Assembly: GCF_001449115.1 (NCBI RefSeq)
Contig: NZ_LAIJ01000009.1
Location: 1,308,114 to 1,372,113, forward strand
Reading direction: 5' to 3'
Origin: Occallatibacter gabretensis
Lineage (GTDB): Bacteria; Acidobacteriota; Terriglobia; Terriglobales; Acidobacteriaceae
Length of the DNA stretch: 64,000 bases
Made by a program: the position numbers and the translations under genes. The notes beneath the pieces were generated by a model that did no database searches, had not been told where the DNA came from, and saw nothing but the letters and a program-made list of their open reading frames with translations. Of this stretch, positions 43,785-53,416 are shown piece after piece (position 1 is the first letter of the stretch; each line of letters begins with the position of its first letter).

Positions 43785-45242
43785 CTACCGCGCCGTCATA
43801 ACTCCAGTGGAGTAATAGAAGTTGTTGTACTTCGGCGCCGCCTCAATCGAATCTACTCCGCTCCCGGTCGCAATCACCTTGCCGCCTCGGATCAGCGCAA
43901 ACTTCGGCGGACCTCCCGCCGCAAACGGTGTCTCAACATCCGTGCTTCCGGCCGGCAAATGCAATACCCGAGTCTGACCGCTAGATGTGACCCGCAGTTC
44001 AGCCCGAGCCGTCAGATTCGCCGTAATGTAAATCACGTCCTTCACCGGCCCGTACGGATGCGCCATCGTCGGTGTGCCGGCATCCACATCTTTCGGTTGT
44101 GTTCGATAAAAGTAGTAGACAGCATCGCGCTTGATCTCTGGCCTTAGCCCGGTCTTGTACCACTCGATGAAGTACGGCAGCAGCGCCGCAGCGCCCGCAT
44201 GCGAATGAAAGTACCCTCGCGTCCCAACCGGAACTCCGCTCGACCCAAGGAAGCTCGCATTCGGATATTTATTAGGATCATCGATGGGGCTGATGTAGGT
44301 TCCCTCAATGAAGTCATTCCAGGTGATAATCTCCACCCACTCCGGGTGGCTCCGCTCAATCGCGTCCATCCACTGCGCGCGCATCCCCGCAGCACCCGAA
44401 TATTCGTAGTACCTGTTAGCATTCGATCCCCAGAACTGGAGAGCAATCGGAGCCATGTAGAGCATTCCGTCCTTGTGCAGCGCATCTGCATAAGCACGAG
44501 AACTTGCGGCAGTATCGAGCGACCCACCCGATGCCGGCACACCGGCGATGCCCCAGTACAGCACGCCATCCAGTGTGGACTTCCATTGCGAAACGCCTTT
44601 GGCTACATCGTCTGAGCCGGGCGTTTCGCCACCAAAGAAAAACGCCGGAACAAGGAAAGTGGCAAGCGGCGCATTCGAGGGCGTACCGCGGACAGCATCC
44701 TGCGCATTCGATGCGGTATGTGTTGAGAGATTCGCGCCCGTGGCCAGATCGGAGCGAATCTTCTGCCAGCCCGCAACGCCGAACTTGTCGCCAGCAAAGG
44801 TGGATAGCACCGCGCCGCCTTTGTAGCGAAAGTACACATCGGCATAGCGCGGATTCCCCGCGAAACGCCGCATCATATCTTCGGCTTCGTCGATCGTATT
44901 GCCGCAGCAGAAATCGGCGGAGAAAAAGAGCTTGAAACCGGAGTGCAAGCGCAGCGCGGCCTCAAACATCTGCGCCGCATAACGGATGTAATATGGCTCG
45001 CGGAACCAGCCTCCCGCATTCAATGCAAAACCATCAATGCCTATCGCCTGCGCCTCGAGAATCTCGCGTTCATAGGACGCGATCTTCAGATCCTGTGTGG
45101 GATCAGTGTCACCCTGGTAATCCTGATTGGTGAGCATGTAATGCGCAAAGACCATCCGCTGAGCCGGGGCAAGCGTTGGAACAAGCCCCGGCACGAGCAG
45201 CAGAAGCGCAAAGAGGAGGCGGCGTTTGGCTGGAGCTATCAT
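43785..45242 (-). CDS. GH71 family glycoside hydrolase (alpha-1,3-glucanase)
   Basis: Secreted enzyme that cleaves alpha-1,3-glucan, a polymer of fungal walls and of some bacterial biofilms. Signal peptide of about 27 residues (LLLLVPGLVPTLAPAQ). The mature enzyme opens with MVFAHYMLTNQDYQ, and EAQAIGIDGFALNAGGW, FKLFFSADFCCG, and EIITWNDFIEGTYI are GH71 landmarks with the catalytic acids. The C-terminal about 90 residues form a beta-type module. It begins 26 bp after the GH31 gene on the same strand, so the two are one operon; products of this enzyme would be substrates for GH31. Confidence 0.88.
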   Translation of the reverse strand: MIAPAKRRLLFALLLLVPGLVPTLAPAQRMVFAHYMLTNQDYQGDTDPTQDLKIASYEREILEAQAIGIDGFALNAGGWFREPYYIRYAAQMFEAALRLHSGFKLFFSADFCCGNTIDEAEDMMRRFAGNPRYADVYFRYKGGAVLSTFAGDKFGVAGWQKIRSDLATGANLSTHTASNAQDAVRGTPSNAPLATFLVPAFFFGGETPGSDDVAKGVSQWKSTLDGVLYWGIAGVPASGGSLDTAASSRAYADALHKDGMLYMAPIALQFWGSNANRYYEYSGAAGMRAQWMDAIERSHPEWVEIITWNDFIEGTYISPIDDPNKYPNASFLGSSGVPVGTRGYFHSHAGAAALLPYFIEWYKTGLRPEIKRDAVYYFYRTQPKDVDAGTPTMAHPYGPVKDVIYITANLTARAELRVTSSGQTRVLHLPAGSTDVETPFAAGGPPKFALIRGGKVIATGSGVDSIEAAPKYNNFYYSTGVMTAR

Positions 45243-45268
45243 GGCGTCGAAGCGCAGGCATCAGCCTA

Positions 45269-47785
45269 TCACTCAATTTCAAGCGTCGCTGCAGCGCTCG
45301 AAGCCGGAATCGTGAACAGCACAGTGTTTCCCACGCGCTCCACTTTCGGATTCGTCGCGCCATCCATGCGAACTGTTCCGTGCCTCGGCTGCCAGCCGTA
45401 CACAACCACGCGAATCTCCTTCCACCAGGGTGTATAGCTTCCTTCGCGCGCCGAGAGTTGAATCGTTAAGCATTCAGCGGTGACGAAACAGGTGAAGCTC
45501 TGACGCAGATACTCGCCACGCTTATAAGCAAAGCTGCTGCCGTCATCCGTATAGAGCGAGCCTCGGCAGTCTGAGCCCGCATATACGTGCAGTTCGAGCG
45601 GCCCATGCGGTGTCTCCTGTGTGCTCTGCACCAGCGGCTGCAGCGCGAGAATCGCGCCGCCGCGAACATACACCGGCAGCGCGTCTAACGTCGGGTGTAC
45701 ATCGGTCGCCAGCGGAACCAGCTCTGCAGGCGAGCGAGGCGCATTGGGGTCCGGATGAGGATTACGCGGCGCAGGCTCCACGCGCTCGCCGGTCCAGTAG
45801 TCGAACCACTCTGCCGTAGGGAACTCGACACTATATGCATCCGGTGTGTCAGGAAACGGAGATGGCGCGACCAGCAGATCATGTCCCAGCAGAAACTCGT
45901 TATCGACATCGTTGTCCATCGGATGCTTATCCGTAGCAGCCTCCGGATAATCAAGAAACAGTGGACGCATCATGGGAATCCCGGTGCGTGACGTCTCTTC
46001 GGCCAGCGTGTAGAGGTAGGGCATCAGCCGATAGCGCGCCTCAATGAAACGTCGGCGAATGTCTTCCTGCTCCGAGCCTCCGACCCACGGCTCCTGGTCT
46101 CCGGTGCCTTTTTCCGTATGGTCACGATCGATTGGTTCAAAGGCCCCGACCTCAAGCCACTTGGTGAGCAGATCCGCCGTTGCGGTTCCCGCAAAGCCGC
46201 CCACGTCTGCGCCGCTGTAGCCAAAACCGCTGAGGCCAAGGCTCTTAAGTTGAGGACCGGATTCACGCAGATGATTCCATGTGCTCGTATTGTCGCCGGT
46301 CCAGGTAGCCGCGTAACGCTGCCCGCCTGCATAACTGGCGCGTGTGAGCACAAAGGGTCGCGTGTTGGGCTCCAGCTTGAGTAGTCCCTCATACGTTGCT
46401 CGCGAGTTCTCCATGCCGAATACATTGTGAATCTCTGCATGCGGCGCGGTGCGAGTGCGAAAGCCCGGCTCATCGATGCGATGCACAACATCGAGTGGCA
46501 TCGTGCTGGTAGGCGTTTTAAAGATCGAAGGCTCATTCATGTCGTTCCAGAAGCCGTCGAAGCCAAGAGCGATGAAGTCCTTATAAAGCGTTCCCCACCA
46601 TGCACGGGTTTGGGTTCGCGTAAAGTCTGGAAAGACGGCGGGCCCGGGCCAGACAGGGCCAACAAAAACTGAGCCATCCGGATTGTGGACAAACTGATCG
46701 CCCGCAACACCGGAGTCGTACGGCGCATAGTTCTGGTCGGGCGCGTGCGCAATGTGAAGGTCCGTAATCGCCACTACGTGAAAGTTCATCGTATGCAGCT
46801 TCGCTAAAGCCTCACCGAGATTCGCAAAGTCTTTCGTGTTGATCGTGAAAGGCCGGTTGCGATCCTGGAAGTCAATGTCGAGATAGAGCGCATCGGCGGG
46901 AATGCGATCCGCACGCAAGCGATCGGCAATCTCCATTAACCGCGATTCCGGTGTGTACGTATAGCGCGACTGCTGAAAGCCCAATGACCATCGCGGCGCT
47001 AGAGGCGGTTTGCCGGTGAGCCATGCATACGTTTCCAAAACAGCGCGCGGTGCGGGCTCAGGAAAGATGTAGTAATCGACTGGACCATCTGCTGCGCCGA
47101 ACGAATAGCTCGTCGCCGACTCCGCACCGAAGTCGAAGCTTGACCGGAAAGTATTATCGAGAAAAACTCCGACTGCAGTTCCCGCACGAAAGCTCATGAA
47201 GAACGGAATGCTTTTATAGAGCGGATCGGTGGACTCCTGAAAGTGATACGCATCCGTATTCCACAGCGAGAAGGCGCGGCCGCGGCGATCTGTCGGGCCG
47301 GTCTTATCGCCGAGTCCGTAATAGTGCTCATCGGCGGGCATGGCCTCCGCAATACGAAAGGCCGAATCTTCCAAGCGTAGCGGCTGCGCGTCCTGTTGAA
47401 GTATGCGGCCATCAAGGTTGCGAACGGTAAGACAGAGCGTCTTGCGATCGATCTCGATATGTAACGACTGTGTGCGAAATCCCACTGTTACGGCAGTATT
47501 TTCCGGTGTAACCGGAACCGATGCAGTGCGTGATTTCTCGAGGACTGCCCACGATGCATCTTCTGGAAGCGATGCGCCTGTAGAAGCGCGCACGCGCACT
47601 ACGTCATCCCGCAGAGCAGTAATCTCTTCGGTGCCTCCACTTGTCGTAAGAATGCGGATCCCATTTTCAAGCGCTGTTACGCTGGAAACACTGCCGAGCG
47701 TATGCGGGCCGGTCCCGGCGAAGACCGCTGCGGACAGTGCGACAAGAACTCCTGCTCCGCAAATAAGAATGCGAAGTATGCGCAT
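45269..47785 (-). CDS. GH31 family alpha-glucosidase
   Basis: Secreted or periplasmic alpha-glycosidase that removes terminal glucose (or xylose) from alpha-glucans. A signal peptide (about 1-24) is followed by the N-terminal beta domain, the TIM barrel and two C-terminal beta domains. The nucleophile is Asp415 in GFWNDMNEPS and the acid/base Asp498 in TWTGDNTSTW (numbers from the ATG at 47785). The ATG has AGGA just upstream; the in-frame TTG at 47800 is less likely. It follows the TonB receptor after a hairpin and leads the GH71 gene, a layout typical of a glucan utilisation locus. Confidence 0.94.
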   Translation of the reverse strand: MRILRILICGAGVLVALSAAVFAGTGPHTLGSVSSVTALENGIRILTTSGGTEEITALRDDVVRVRASTGASLPEDASWAVLEKSRTASVPVTPENTAVTVGFRTQSLHIEIDRKTLCLTVRNLDGRILQQDAQPLRLEDSAFRIAEAMPADEHYYGLGDKTGPTDRRGRAFSLWNTDAYHFQESTDPLYKSIPFFMSFRAGTAVGVFLDNTFRSSFDFGAESATSYSFGAADGPVDYYIFPEPAPRAVLETYAWLTGKPPLAPRWSLGFQQSRYTYTPESRLMEIADRLRADRIPADALYLDIDFQDRNRPFTINTKDFANLGEALAKLHTMNFHVVAITDLHIAHAPDQNYAPYDSGVAGDQFVHNPDGSVFVGPVWPGPAVFPDFTRTQTRAWWGTLYKDFIALGFDGFWNDMNEPSIFKTPTSTMPLDVVHRIDEPGFRTRTAPHAEIHNVFGMENSRATYEGLLKLEPNTRPFVLTRASYAGGQRYAATWTGDNTSTWNHLRESGPQLKSLGLSGFGYSGADVGGFAGTATADLLTKWLEVGAFEPIDRDHTEKGTGDQEPWVGGSEQEDIRRRFIEARYRLMPYLYTLAEETSRTGIPMMRPLFLDYPEAATDKHPMDNDVDNEFLLGHDLLVAPSPFPDTPDAYSVEFPTAEWFDYWTGERVEPAPRNPHPDPNAPRSPAELVPLATDVHPTLDALPVYVRGGAILALQPLVQSTQETPHGPLELHVYAGSDCRGSLYTDDGSSFAYKRGEYLRQSFTCFVTAECLTIQLSAREGSYTPWWKEIRVVVYGWQPRHGTVRMDGATNPKVERVGNTVLFTIPASSAAATLEIE

Positions 47786-47852
47786 GATTCCTGCTTTCAA
47801 TAAGAGCGAAAATCCTGCCGGAAAAATGAATGTGTTTACGCGAATGCAAGGA

Positions 47853-47893
47853 AATTACCGGGAGTCTCAAGGCCCTTGAGTCTCCCGGTAATT
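47853..47893 (-). terminator. Long hairpin between the TonB receptor and GH31
   Basis: AATTACCGGGAGTCTCAAGG (47853-47872) pairs with CCTTGAGTCTCCCGGTAATT (47874-47893) over 20 bp with one T-T mismatch at the GTCT step. It lies directly after the receptor stop codon and before the GH31 start; it may end or reduce transcription, or protect the receptor mRNA, so that receptor and hydrolases are made at different levels. Confidence 0.72.
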
Positions 47894-47896
47894 GGT

Positions 47897-50800
47897 CTAG
47901 AAGGTGAACTTCGCCGAAACCTCCATCAAGCGACGGCCCAGCTTTTGTGGAGCGAAGCCGAAGCCCGAGGCCGGATCATATTTCGCCGAGCTCAGCGTGC
48001 CGCTCGGCGAGGTGTCGGAGAGCACCAGCGTAGTCTGCGAGGCATATCCGGTGCCGAAGCTGTTGAGCGGATGATTCAGGAAGTTGAAGCCCGCGATACG
48101 GAACCTCAGGCTGCGTTCGCCGCCCAGTGTGATGCCCTTCTCCAGCGTCAGGTCGGAGTTAAAGTACATTGGTCCATGCGCGTACGGGAAGATGTACTGG
48201 CCGTTGGTGCTGAAGTTAGGCAGCTTGAAGCATGCGCCGTTGATGAACTGGTGGCTGGTTAGCCCACTCCTCGGATTGCATGTCAGTACCGGCTGCAGAC
48301 TCACATCCGGCGTGCCCAGAACCACCGTGTTGTTTACATTGATTGCATTCGCCCCCGTATTCACCGTGCCCTGCAGGTAGAAGTTAGGTGAAAAACTTAC
48401 ACCAGTCTGCATGTTGCCGCCACTCTGGAGGGATGTGATTCCTGAGATGAGCCACTGGTTGATGAATCCGCCCAGGAGACGGTTGTTTGTGAATTTGCCG
48501 GTTTGGTAGGAGTAATTCGCGTTGAGAATGTGGCTGCGATCAAAATTCATCGGACCGTAGTTGTGCTGGATATTGAATGGATCCACCGGCGCGGTGAAAT
48601 TGAAGTCCGCAGCGGAACCGAGAATGCCCAGCGCCTTCGACCACGTGTAGTTGACGCCGTAATTCAGACGCCCTGCCTGCTTCTGCAGCAGAACTTGCAG
48701 CGCGTTGTAGTTGGCATAGGTGTTGTGGCGCGGCACAATAATCGAGCCGTACTCTGGGTATGGACGCACATACTGAACACTTGGGTCGCCCGGGTAGCCC
48801 GCCGTGAGGTCGAGTCTTGCAACCTGTTGCGGTGTGCAAGCTGTCGGATCGCAGAAGTTATAGCCCAACTTACTGTTGATCGTCGTTGCGCTCTGCTGCG
48901 TATAAAGCGTTCCTACAGGAATTGCGTTTACGTTGTTCAGCACCACCGATTGCGTAGTGCCGTTGTTCATCAACGAGCTGGAGTTGTTGCCGACATAGGA
49001 GACCTGTGCCACCGTGTTGTATCTCAACTGCTGTGCCACGCTGAAGCTGTAGTTGTTCGTTATAGGAATCTTGCGATCCGTCGGATCAAGGCCGGTGATA
49101 GAGGTGACTGCAGCCAGCGTCTCCGTACCGCCCGCCTGGCCGTAAGTTCCCGGATCCAGCTTGAGAGAGCTGATGCCTGCCAGCGTCGCATTACCGAAGC
49201 CGGCCAGCAGAGCGTCACGCATTCCGCGTGATTCCTGGAATGCACCATCCACATCCACTTCAGCATCGTGGAAGCGGTACATGCCGGCACCGCCACGCAG
49301 CACTGTCTTGCCGGTACCGAAGACATCCCACGCTACGCCAACGCGCGGCGATGCCCATAACGCTTGTGATCCCGTACCGGAGTTAGGAATGGAATTATCG
49401 AGCTTGTGCCAGAGCAGGCCGGGCACAGGGTTTTTAACAATGTCAAATGGTGTGGTGATGGTCGAAGGCGACCACACGGCCGCGCCAATACCGTGCGCGT
49501 CCGTCCATGCGCCCAGATGCTGCAGGCGCACGCCATATGTCAGCAGAACGCGCGGGTGGACTTTCCATGTGTCCTGCGCATAGAAATCTGTATCCCAGAA
49601 ATAAACATTGGTGCGCGGCAGAATGTTTTGCTGGTCAAAGGTCTGAACATGACCCTCGAAGAAATCCGCCAGCCAGTTGCCGCTGTTGAAATGTGTCGTA
49701 GGATCATAGGCCGGCGAGCCGTCGGGATAGGTGCCAAGGTAACTATGGAATTGCGTGCCGGCTGGGCCGAAGTAGTAGTTCTGGATGGCGCCATTCGAAT
49801 TGCCGTTGGTGATGTTTTGATTGTTGGTCACATGCTCGGCAAAGATACCGAACTTGACTGTGTGATGGCCCCAAACCTTGGTCAGATTATCGCCCCCGTT
49901 CGGTTGGAACTTCTTGAGCGAAGGGGAGCCGAAGGAAAAGTCGGGCCAAAGGCCCAGCGGTAGTCCGCCCACGGCAGCATATGTGCGAAGTTGCGGATAC
50001 TGCGTGCTGCCGTTGTTGAATGCGCCCTGGTAGGGATAATTGATTGCCGAGTTTTGGAACGCGCTTAACTGCCGCGGATCGAATGCCTCTGTGAAGTAGG
50101 TGAGCGTTCCGAAAAGCTCGTTGGTTAGTGAAGGCGAAAAGACGGTTACATAGTTGGCGGCGGCAGAGTGGACATGAATGTCGTTCAGCACGCCATAGCC
50201 CGGTGTGTTTACCGCGCCCAGAATTGAAGAGGCCGAGGGCGAGTAGTAGGGAATCTGCGGCTGGCCCTGCTTGCCCTTCTCATAGTTGTAGCGTGCAAAG
50301 AAGCTGTTACGCGGCGTGATGGCATAATCCACGCGGGCCGCGGCCTGGAAGATGTTGTTGTTGACAAGATTTTCGTTAACCCAGTTAAATCCGCTCGTGT
50401 CCGTGGCCTTGGTCGGCATCGGCAGCGTGCCATTGATCAGTGCCAATGCGCCGGGATCAAGAAATGACCCAATGTTGCCATTGGTGACCACCGAACCATC
50501 ATCGCCAACCGTGGGCACGGGTGAAATGTCCGCATATGTGCCGCTGGTGTAATTCGGTCCAAGATAGTTCTGCAGTGAGGTCTGACTGAAGTCGCCCTGG
50601 CGCATGGCCTGCGTAGGAACGAGCGCGTGAACAATGGCGCCCGATGCGCTGTTGTAGGCGTAAACGTTGCGCTGTGCATCGTACTCCGCGCCGCCAAAGA
50701 AGGTGAGCTTCTTGAGCCCTGGAACAGGGCCGCTGAAGGTACCGCCCGGATATACATAGCGGTCATCTGGCCGTCCGATGTCGTTGAACTTGGCAAGCCA

Positions 50801-51730
50801 GTCATTGGAATTCAGTTGCGAGGTGCGGGCGTACGTGTAAAGCGAGCCGTGATAACGGGAGGTGCCAGATTTGGTAACTCCGGTGATGATCACGGGACCA
50901 TTTGACTGATCCGCACCAAAGTTTGAGGTCTGCACCTGCACTTCGCTCACCCAGGAGTCGTTGATGTTCTGCAGGTTTGCGCCGAAGTTGCCAGCGTCTG
51001 TCAGGCTGGCGCCATCGAGCTTAAGTGTGATGCCCGCAACCGGCGCGCCGTTTGAGGCATACGGAGTGGCCTGGCCGATCTGCAACTGCGAAAAGTCGGA
51101 GGCCGAGTTGGTGGAATCCTGGCTGCGAATGGCAAAGCCGGGAAGAATCTTCTGCAACTCCGTGGCATCGCGGCCCGAGACGGAGAGGCGCTCGATGTCG
51201 GCGCTCGAAATAGTAGAAGACAACTGGCCGCTGTCCAGTGGAAGTCCGGCAACGGTATCTGCAACAGTTACGGATTCCGTACTGCCGCCGACTTGCAGAT
51301 TTATGTCGTTCAGACTGGTGCTGTCGCCGGGGTTCAGGTGAACCGAAGTCCGGATGAAGTTTTTGAAGCCCTTGGCAGCGACGGTCAGGTTGTAGTCACC
51401 CGCCGGGAGGCCGGCGAAGGTGAAGTTTCCGGTTCCGTTGGTTGTGGTGGTGCGCTGTGCTGCGCTCAGTACGTCTTCGACACTCACTGCAGCACCCGAA
51501 ATTGCGGCGCCACTGGGGTCCTGGACAAATCCACTCAGGGTAGCGCTGTTGACCTGTGCCCGTAGACTGGGAACAACCGCGAGCAGAATCGCCAGCATCC
51601 CAAGGAACATTGTGCGGGTAATGACCCGGCTGAGGAATTGGCTCCAGCTGTGGAGCTCGTATTGTCTCTTGTGCGTCGTTTTCAAAGCGTGCCTCCCGGC
51701 AAAGCATCCATCTTTGCGCATGGAGGGCAT
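47897..51730 (-). CDS. TonB-dependent receptor, Oar-like, with N-terminal carboxypeptidase-regulatory-like domain
   Basis: Outer-membrane beta-barrel receptor for uptake of large nutrients driven by TonB. After a signal region (MFLGMLAILLAVVPSLRAQ) comes a carboxypeptidase-regulatory-like Ig domain (GFVQDPSGAAISGAAVSVED; TNGTGNFTFAGLPAGDYNLTV), a plug domain (DIERLSVSGRDATELQKILPG; ITLKLDGASLTDAGNFG) and the barrel, ending in a C-terminal aromatic residue (AKFTF). This domain order is typical of acidobacterial Oar-like proteins. No ATG with a clear ribosome site is seen; I use 51730, with TTG 51790 and ATG 51721 as alternatives. It is upstream of GH31 and GH71 on the same strand, so it probably imports glucan fragments. 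Confidence 0.92.
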   Translation of the reverse strand: MPSMRKDGCFAGRHALKTTHKRQYELHSWSQFLSRVITRTMFLGMLAILLAVVPSLRAQVNSATLSGFVQDPSGAAISGAAVSVEDVLSAAQRTTTTNGTGNFTFAGLPAGDYNLTVAAKGFKNFIRTSVHLNPGDSTSLNDINLQVGGSTESVTVADTVAGLPLDSGQLSSTISSADIERLSVSGRDATELQKILPGFAIRSQDSTNSASDFSQLQIGQATPYASNGAPVAGITLKLDGASLTDAGNFGANLQNINDSWVSEVQVQTSNFGADQSNGPVIITGVTKSGTSRYHGSLYTYARTSQLNSNDWLAKFNDIGRPDDRYVYPGGTFSGPVPGLKKLTFFGGAEYDAQRNVYAYNSASGAIVHALVPTQAMRQGDFSQTSLQNYLGPNYTSGTYADISPVPTVGDDGSVVTNGNIGSFLDPGALALINGTLPMPTKATDTSGFNWVNENLVNNNIFQAAARVDYAITPRNSFFARYNYEKGKQGQPQIPYYSPSASSILGAVNTPGYGVLNDIHVHSAAANYVTVFSPSLTNELFGTLTYFTEAFDPRQLSAFQNSAINYPYQGAFNNGSTQYPQLRTYAAVGGLPLGLWPDFSFGSPSLKKFQPNGGDNLTKVWGHHTVKFGIFAEHVTNNQNITNGNSNGAIQNYYFGPAGTQFHSYLGTYPDGSPAYDPTTHFNSGNWLADFFEGHVQTFDQQNILPRTNVYFWDTDFYAQDTWKVHPRVLLTYGVRLQHLGAWTDAHGIGAAVWSPSTITTPFDIVKNPVPGLLWHKLDNSIPNSGTGSQALWASPRVGVAWDVFGTGKTVLRGGAGMYRFHDAEVDVDGAFQESRGMRDALLAGFGNATLAGISSLKLDPGTYGQAGGTETLAAVTSITGLDPTDRKIPITNNYSFSVAQQLRYNTVAQVSYVGNNSSSLMNNGTTQSVVLNNVNAIPVGTLYTQQSATTINSKLGYNFCDPTACTPQQVARLDLTAGYPGDPSVQYVRPYPEYGSIIVPRHNTYANYNALQVLLQKQAGRLNYGVNYTWSKALGILGSAADFNFTAPVDPFNIQHNYGPMNFDRSHILNANYSYQTGKFTNNRLLGGFINQWLISGITSLQSGGNMQTGVSFSPNFYLQGTVNTGANAINVNNTVVLGTPDVSLQPVLTCNPRSGLTSHQFINGACFKLPNFSTNGQYIFPYAHGPMYFNSDLTLEKGITLGGERSLRFRIAGFNFLNHPLNSFGTGYASQTTLVLSDTSPSGTLSSAKYDPASGFGFAPQKLGRRLMEVSAKFTF

Positions 51731-51828
51731 GAGAGCCAACCGACGTGAAGATGGAATTTCATGCAACGTGCCCTTATAGGCAGCTGGCAAAAGAGTTGAT
51801 AAGGTCCTTGCGGATAGTGGGAGGATTT

Positions 51829-51841
51829 CTTTACTGTAAAG
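51829..51841. promoter_or_regulatory. Operator-like site 1: CTTTAC-N1-GTAAAG
   Basis: Inverted repeat in the region between the divergent TonB receptor and membrane regulator. The half-sites are the same as in site 2 (51892-51908), but with a 1-base spacer. Confidence 0.55.
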
Positions 51842-51891
51842 TGCCGCAAGTCATTTATTTTGATCGTCTTTTACCCGTCGAAAGATTCAGT

Positions 51892-51917
51892 CTTTACCTC
51901 ATGTAAAGGCGTATAAT
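51892..51917 (+). promoter_or_regulatory. Operator-like site 2 and candidate promoter of the regulator gene
   Basis: CTTTAC (51892-51897) and GTAAAG (51903-51908), 5 bp apart, sit directly before TATAAT (51912-51917), a perfect -10 hexamer 29 bp before the regulator ATG at 51946. A protein bound here would cover the spacer of the promoter and could repress it. A -35 element is not clear. Confidence 0.55.
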
Positions 51918-51945
51918 TCCCTTCGAACGCGAGGTGATGCACGGC

Positions 51946-53214
51946 ATGACGGCTGCAGGGACGCAGGAAAAGGTGGATGCGACGCAGGTGCGTCGACAGC
52001 TCGACCGCCTTCTGAGCGACCCGCACTTCAGCCACAGCCGTCGCTTTCCTGACTTTCTGCGGTTCGTGGTGCACCACACGCTGGCCGGCCAGACTGAGAC
52101 GCTCAAGGAGCGCACGGTCGGCATTGAGGTCTTCGGCAAAGAGGCGGATTACGATACGGGCACGGACCCCATTGTGCGCGTGACGGCGGCGGAAATTCGC
52201 AAGCGCATCGCACAGTATTACCAGGAGCCGGGGCGGGAGAGCGAGCTGCGAATCACGCTTCCGTCGGGCAGCTACGTGCCAAAATTCGATTGGCCGACAA
52301 CGAATTTAGATACGAATGCCACAGCTAAACCCGGCGAAAACTTGCATGGCCAGACTGCTGCCGATGAAGGTCCGCAGGCAGAGGCGCAGATAGATGCCGT
52401 GGCCAATGGGACTGATCGGGCGCAGACAATCCGTTTTCGTGTGATCGTCGCGGCACTGATCTGCGTCAGCTTGGCTTTACTGGCCATTGGCGTGAATTTT
52501 GCCGTCCATCAGGCGCGCGAATCGGCTTTTAACTTCTTCTGGCGGCCTATATTGAGTTCGCCGGACCCGGTTCTGGTTTGTATTGCGGACCAGCTCCAGT
52601 ACTCGGAGATTTCGCTGCGCGATGCGGCGAATCCGTCGCATCAAGTGGTGCTGAAGGACTCATTGGTTGCGGCTATCTTCGACGACCTGAATGCCGCCGT
52701 GAAGGTTGCGGGGATTCTGCAGGCGGCGGATAAGCGATACAGCCTCAAGAGTGAGGGTGTAACCGGACTTGAAGACCTGCGCGCCGGGCCGACGATTTTC
52801 ATTGGTGCGTTCGATAACGCCTGGACGCTGCGGCTGACGAATTCGCTGCGGTATCACTTTGCGAATTCGCCGGATATGAGCCAGTTCCGGATTGTGGATT
52901 CGACGAATCCAGGCCAGAATCGCTGGGTGGTCGATCGCAATGTGCAGATCGCGACGAATAACTACCGGGACTACGCAATTCTGGCGCGGTTTACCGACGT
53001 GAATACCGGCAAAGTGGCGGTGATTGCCGCGGGCATCGGGCGCGGCGGGACGATTGCGGCGGGTGAATTTCTGAGCAACCGCGAGCTTCTTGACCAGTTG
53101 CGGCGCGCGGCGCGGGATGCCGGGAACAAGACCAACATGGAAGTGGTAATCAGCACGGAGATTATCGGTGGCGCGCCCGGATCTCCGCGGATGGAAGCTT
53201 CGTATTTCTGGTAG
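51946..53214 (+). CDS. Membrane-anchored regulator with N-terminal winged-helix-like domain
   Basis: A protein of about 422 residues: an N-terminal basic domain (VRRQLDRLLSDPHFSHSRRFPDFLRFVVHHTLAGQ, TDPIVRVTAAEIRKRIAQYYQ) that resembles the DNA-binding-like domain in front of many acidobacterial adenylate-cyclase- or TolB-like proteins, one transmembrane helix (about 165-187, VIVAALICVSLALLAIGV), and a C-terminal periplasmic domain of about 230 residues without known motif. ATG 51946 has GAGGTG (51931-51936) 9 bp before it; in-frame ATG 51937 does not fit. It faces the TonB receptor across paired operator-like sites, so it may regulate the alpha-glucan locus or itself. The last codons (TTTCTGGTAG) are part of a duplicated DNA block. 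Confidence 0.78.
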   Translation: MTAAGTQEKVDATQVRRQLDRLLSDPHFSHSRRFPDFLRFVVHHTLAGQTETLKERTVGIEVFGKEADYDTGTDPIVRVTAAEIRKRIAQYYQEPGRESELRITLPSGSYVPKFDWPTTNLDTNATAKPGENLHGQTAADEGPQAEAQIDAVANGTDRAQTIRFRVIVAALICVSLALLAIGVNFAVHQARESAFNFFWRPILSSPDPVLVCIADQLQYSEISLRDAANPSHQVVLKDSLVAAIFDDLNAAVKVAGILQAADKRYSLKSEGVTGLEDLRAGPTIFIGAFDNAWTLRLTNSLRYHFANSPDMSQFRIVDSTNPGQNRWVVDRNVQIATNNYRDYAILARFTDVNTGKVAVIAAGIGRGGTIAAGEFLSNRELLDQLRRAARDAGNKTNMEVVISTEIIGGAPGSPRMEASYFW

Positions 53215-53342
53215 AGATTGAAGAGATCCCTGCCGCAATGATCGAGCTTGCCGTCGATGTAGAAATTAAATGGAGTCCGGACGACTGCCAGGTCGTGGTC
53301 GATACGGACCTCCGGATCGTGAATGCGTTCTTCGATGTGCGC
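53207..53342 (-). pseudogene. Fragment of an NTF2-like lipoprotein gene (partial duplicate)
   Basis: On the minus strand this reads HIEERIHDPEVRIDHDLAVV then FNFYIDGKLDHCGRDLFNL, matching the middle-to-late part of the intact gene at 55274-55765. The two DNA blocks (53213-53340 and 55344-55471) differ at only about nine of roughly 128 positions by my reading. The copy has no start codon, signal peptide or C-terminus. The regulator gene next to it ends inside the block, so the duplication touched that gene's 3' end. Confidence 0.85.
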
Positions 53343-53416
53343 TAAGCTAACAAAACTTCAGGCACAAATCTTCGCGAACGCCACGTTCTCCTTGCACAAA
53401 CGGCCGATTGTGCCTG

